Notes under the pieces: generated by a model
Database searches by the model: none
Seen by the model: only the letters and a program-made list of their open reading frames with translations
Told to the model about the DNA's origin: nothing
Part shown: positions 61,101-64,000 of the stretch, one piece after another
How the letters are laid out: each line of letters opens with the position of its first letter
Position numbering within the stretch: the stretch's first letter is position 1
Source of the DNA: Clavelina lepadiformis
Taxonomy: Eukaryota; Chordata; Ascidiacea; Aplousobranchia; Clavelinidae
Length of the DNA stretch: 64,000 nucleotides
Assembly: GCF_947623445.1 (NCBI RefSeq)
Contig: NC_135240.1
Coordinates: forward strand, 10,044,001-10,108,000
Reading direction: 5' to 3'
Made by a program: the position numbers and the translations under genes

Positions 61101-62757
61101 AAATGGAACAGGTTGCAACAAATCTACTCTTGGAATTGAATCCTGAAGTAAAGGGTGAATACATCGAGGAAGATGTTGCAAACATACTTGAGACAAATCC
61201 CCACTTTTTCCTCAGTTTCACAGTTGTCATTGCATGTAATTTATATGGAGATACATTACAGAAACTAGCTGCATTATTTTGGTGCAACAATATCCCATTT
61301 GTCACATGCAAATCGTTTGGATTTATTGGTAAGTTACATATTTTTGTAACACATGTTTCGTTTTTAATGCTTTTAATTAGTGTTGCTTTTAATTGACAAT
61401 AATGACGAACGTTTGGTATAAATTATATTATTACTCAACCTACATTTTTGGAATTTTTATGCATACAAAACATCAGTAACTAACTTTTTGTCTGTATGCA
61501 TTCACTGTTTTAATATAATTGAAATGCATGTGATATCAGCACTCAGTTCTTCGCTCACATTGCATTTTTTGAAGCTGATCAATAGCAGAAACCAACGTTT
61601 GTAATATGAATATGACATAATAAACCGACCTTCGATAACTATTGCTACGACCATGCATAGAGTATGAAAGTATGGCAGCGACACTGCTCAACTTTTGAAG
61701 TTATATAACAATGCCCATGAGAAATATTGCTTTCACGTCTTATGTAAAAGTAGATTCCACACGACATCGATAAAGTTACGATAAGCAAATTAAGTGATGA
61801 AGAACGTTGTTTCAGAAAATATGTCCAATTAATAACGACTATCACAAAATAACCTTTATTTACATTCAAACTTGCCTTTAACATAAAACAAGACTATTTT
61901 TCCTGGAAAAGTTCAAATGACTGGCATTTGTGAGGATGAAAATCCATGTTAAGGAATTACTTGTGATATAAGCCTGCTTTGCCAATAAACAACAATGACA
62001 TAACAATACAGTAGAATCGGCTTAGTAAATCCACGGTTAATAAATCCATCCGTGTATTAAATCCAATTTGTTTTGGGACAGAATTTTTACATTGAAAAAT
62101 AGCTGGTTAATAAATCCAAAATTTTCGTTATAAATTCGTTTCATAATGATTTTAGTGAAAAAAATTTAACGTAATCTCAGTCGATTCAGTATTTCAATCT
62201 TAATGAATCGAATGTTTTCAAACTGGGATTACAGTTTGTTGTGTTATCAGTCTCTTGTTGTGTAACATTACAGTATTAGCTGGTTACGCTAGTGTTGCGT
62301 AACAATGCAGTATTTTCCCACATGGCTTGTAAATTACCTAATTAAATTTCAAGTTGCATGCAACATTACTTCTAGTTAACATAACGATATTCGTGCTGAA
62401 TGAACACTAGGACTAAAGAAATAGAGGAAAGTATTTATTAGTCAGACATTTCCATAGACACTACAACCATAGTGTTTCGTGTATGAATTTTAACTCCCAA
62501 CGCTTTGCTTCTAAAACCGATTTTTAGTTTGCAACTATGCTGTACAGTGTATATTTATAAGAATTCATAAATGCTACTATTTCAGGGTATTTACGTCTAG
62601 TGATTCCCGAACATTGCATTATTGAATCCCATCCAGACAACAGCCATGAAGACCTTAGACTTGATTGCCCATTTGAGGAGCTGTGCGCCTACGCAGATAC
62701 AATTGATTTAGATGCAATGGATAAAAAAGACCATTCACATACTCCTTATGTTATAAT
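58198..62757 (+). repeat. Segmental duplication, copy 2 (NAE1 block)
   Basis: This is collinear with 5964-11018, about 52 kb away, in the same orientation. It starts near gaattgaaatcgttacccaa. It lacks the 417-bp solo LTR (the empty site is at 58259) and about 95 bp upstream of NAE1. It ends inside NAE1 exon 4 exactly where a Gypsy LTR begins. The left edge abuts CFAP47. Confidence 0.9.
59774..62757 (+). pseudogene. NAE1: NAE1 second copy, broken in exon 4
   Basis: Exons 59774-59915, 60053-60156, 61112-61328 and 62586-62757 correspond to NAE1 exons 1-3 and the first quarter of exon 4. Exon 1 encodes the same residues as the intact gene, and exon 3 differs at one (GDTLQK for GETLQK). The exon 2 acceptor changed from gcag to caag but keeps AG. 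The frame leaves NAE1 after HTPYVII, where the LTR starts, and ends at a stop at 62804-62806 after about 18 foreign residues. The rest could lie beyond a full Gypsy insertion outside the window. A truncated adenylation-half product would lack the region that completes the E1 heterodimer. Confidence 0.88.
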
Positions 62758-62952
62758 TGTTAATATCGCTACTCTCGTGATATTATGTGTTGATCTAAGT
62801 CGATAAGACGTTCGGCAGAATCTCTTGTATTTAGACAGTCTTGAACATGAACGTATTACTCCACATACGAATCACAATGCACAACCAAGAGAGCACATGG
62901 CTGTAGCATGGCCAACATAGAAATCTTATTAATTAGTTAATACCTATCAACA
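62758..62952 (-). mobile_element. 3' LTR of a Ty3/Gypsy element
   Basis: About 195 bp beginning TGTTAATATC and ending TATCAACA (plus strand), so TGTT...AACA terminal inverted repeats. Directly to the right, tcctcctttcttt is the complement of a polypurine tract, as expected just inside the 3' LTR of a minus-strand element. A relic of the same LTR is at 21446-21575. Confidence 0.8.
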
Positions 62953-63185
62953 TCCTCCTTTCTTTGAGTAAAGACTAACAGTGAGAAGGCTTTATGAGCA
63001 CGCAGAAAATACTGAAATACCATCACACAGAAAATACTGAAATAACATACTACTCGCAATATATGTGAGGCACACTTGAAGTTTAAAGCTACATGCATAA
63101 TGAGTGGCAAGAAATAGAACAGTGAAGGTAAGGTGACACAAACACAGTATTTACAGTACAGAACAAGGTGACACAAACACAGTAT
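62953..63185 (-). other. Gypsy 3' untranslated region with 38-bp duplication
   Basis: Between the polypurine tract (62953-62965) and the integrase stop. It contains a direct tandem repeat of about 38 bp (aaggtgacacaaacacagta, twice, at about 63128 and 63166). Confidence 0.7.
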
Positions 63186-64000
63186 TTACAGTACATAATC
63201 ATTATATCTTACTGGCATTCTATGTGTACGATTAGGTCGTGTGTTAGCAACAGTGTAGTTGTTAGCTGTGGGTTGACTGTTTTGGTTAGGTGTCGAAAAT
63301 GTAAAGTTAAAATCAGTATCTTCATACACATTGTTAGACTTGCTATGGTCAACACGAATATGTACTCGATTACGACAATAACGAAAACCATCCAATGATT
63401 CTACCAAATATGAACGAGGCCCAAGTATGCGTACAATTTTACCCTTTTGCCATCCCTTCTTTTCCGCACTTTGGAAATAAACTCGTTGGTTGATATACAA
63501 TTTTGACATTGGTTGACTTTTGCTATCATAGGTTTGCTTGACTGAGGTGCGGCGTTGATGACGACGATTGATGTCAAGATGTTTGCTTTTTGGAATGTGA
63601 ATCGGTATCACTGATCGAGTTGGTCTACCAAACAATATCTTTGTAGGACTGCAGTTGACGTCTTGTCGTGGCGTATTGCGCAATTCCAGAAGTGCCAGCC
63701 ACTGATCTTTCCCATCTTGTGCAGTACGTCTCAGCATGTTCTTTAGTGTTTTCACAGCAGCTTCCGCTTTTCCATTGCATTGTTGGTGTCCTGGTGATGA
63801 TTTGTAGTGTTGTATCGCCCATTTTTGACAGAATCTTTGAAATTCTGTAGAGATGAACTGGGGTCCCGAGTCAGATACAATGCATTTAGGAATTCCATAT
63901 CGGGCAAAATGACGCTTCAACGAAATGATGACGTGCTTTGCAGTTGTTGAGGTCATGACATCAATTTCAGCAAAATTTGAAAAATAGTCAACCGTGACTA
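63186..64000 (-). CDS. Ty3/Gypsy integrase, C-terminal part (runs off window)
   Basis: About 270 residues on the minus strand, open to the window edge. It has VDYFSNFAEIDV (first catalytic Asp), IVSDSGPQFISTEF (second Asp), then SSPGHQQCNGKAEAAVKTLK with the catalytic Glu, so the DDE integrase core is intact as far as seen. It continues with LELRNTPRQDVNCSPTKILFG, typical of Gypsy integrases, and a basic C-terminal tail ending in RMPVRYNDYVL and stop. Integrase inserts the element's cDNA into the host genome. Upstream gag, protease, reverse transcriptase and the 5' LTR would lie to the right of the window. The uninterrupted frame suggests a young insertion. Confidence 0.9.
   Translation of the reverse strand, partial: VTVDYFSNFAEIDVMTSTTAKHVIISLKRHFARYGIPKCIVSDSGPQFISTEFQRFCQKWAIQHYKSSPGHQQCNGKAEAAVKTLKNMLRRTAQDGKDQWLALLELRNTPRQDVNCSPTKILFGRPTRSVIPIHIPKSKHLDINRRHQRRTSVKQTYDSKSQPMSKLYINQRVYFQSAEKKGWQKGKIVRILGPRSYLVESLDGFRYCRNRVHIRVDHSKSNNVYEDTDFNFTFSTPNQNSQPTANNYTVANTRPNRTHRMPVRYNDYVL

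Overview
This window is nuclear DNA from an animal. It is AT-rich, the genes are split by GT-AG introns, and the recognisable proteins are animal ones. NAE1 has 5 introns here, far fewer than in vertebrates, and its protein is well diverged from the human form. That would suit a fast-evolving invertebrate deuterostome such as a tunicate, but the organism is my inference. All gene models were built by eye from reading frames, splice sites and remembered family sequences, with no database search.

Layout. 1-594: no gene. 595-5721: a 5.1 kb Mutator-like (MULE) foldback element with a 9-bp target duplication. Its arms are arrays of a palindromic repeat, and its core carries exon-like pieces of a Ulp1-like cysteine protease and half a PHD finger. 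5964-14356: a segmentally duplicated block leading into a complete NAE1 gene (regulatory subunit of the NEDD8 E1 enzyme). 14400-17100: hAT and LTR debris. 17103-19670: a WSC-domain sulfotransferase of the WSCD1/2 family. 20278-28400: a dense transposon graveyard with a solo LTR, several hAT elements with 8-bp target duplications, a MULE transposase fragment, a second foldback element with a 9-bp duplication, and a second copy of the Ulp1-like exon pair. 28917-34037: a complete 11-exon TMCO4 gene. 34600-38200: no gene, with one hAT element. 38217-58181 (minus): 54 exons of CFAP47, a ciliary central-apparatus protein with ASH-like repeats and a calponin-homology domain. 58198-62757: a second copy of the block that holds the 5' part of NAE1. 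It stops inside NAE1 exon 4 at the LTR of a Ty3/Gypsy element whose integrase runs off the right edge.

The host genes have unrelated housekeeping or structural roles (neddylation, Golgi sulfotransferase, membrane hydrolase, cilia) and do not form one pathway. The unusual part is the mobile DNA. At least three element types carry arrays of short subterminal repeats. Two of them have 9-bp target duplications, and fragments of a Ulp1-like protease gene occur inside one element and beside the MULE transposase. This recalls the ULP-carrying Kaonashi MULEs of plants. The second notable point is the NAE1-block duplication, which abuts CFAP47 directly upstream of its first visible exon and appears to cut off its N-terminus.
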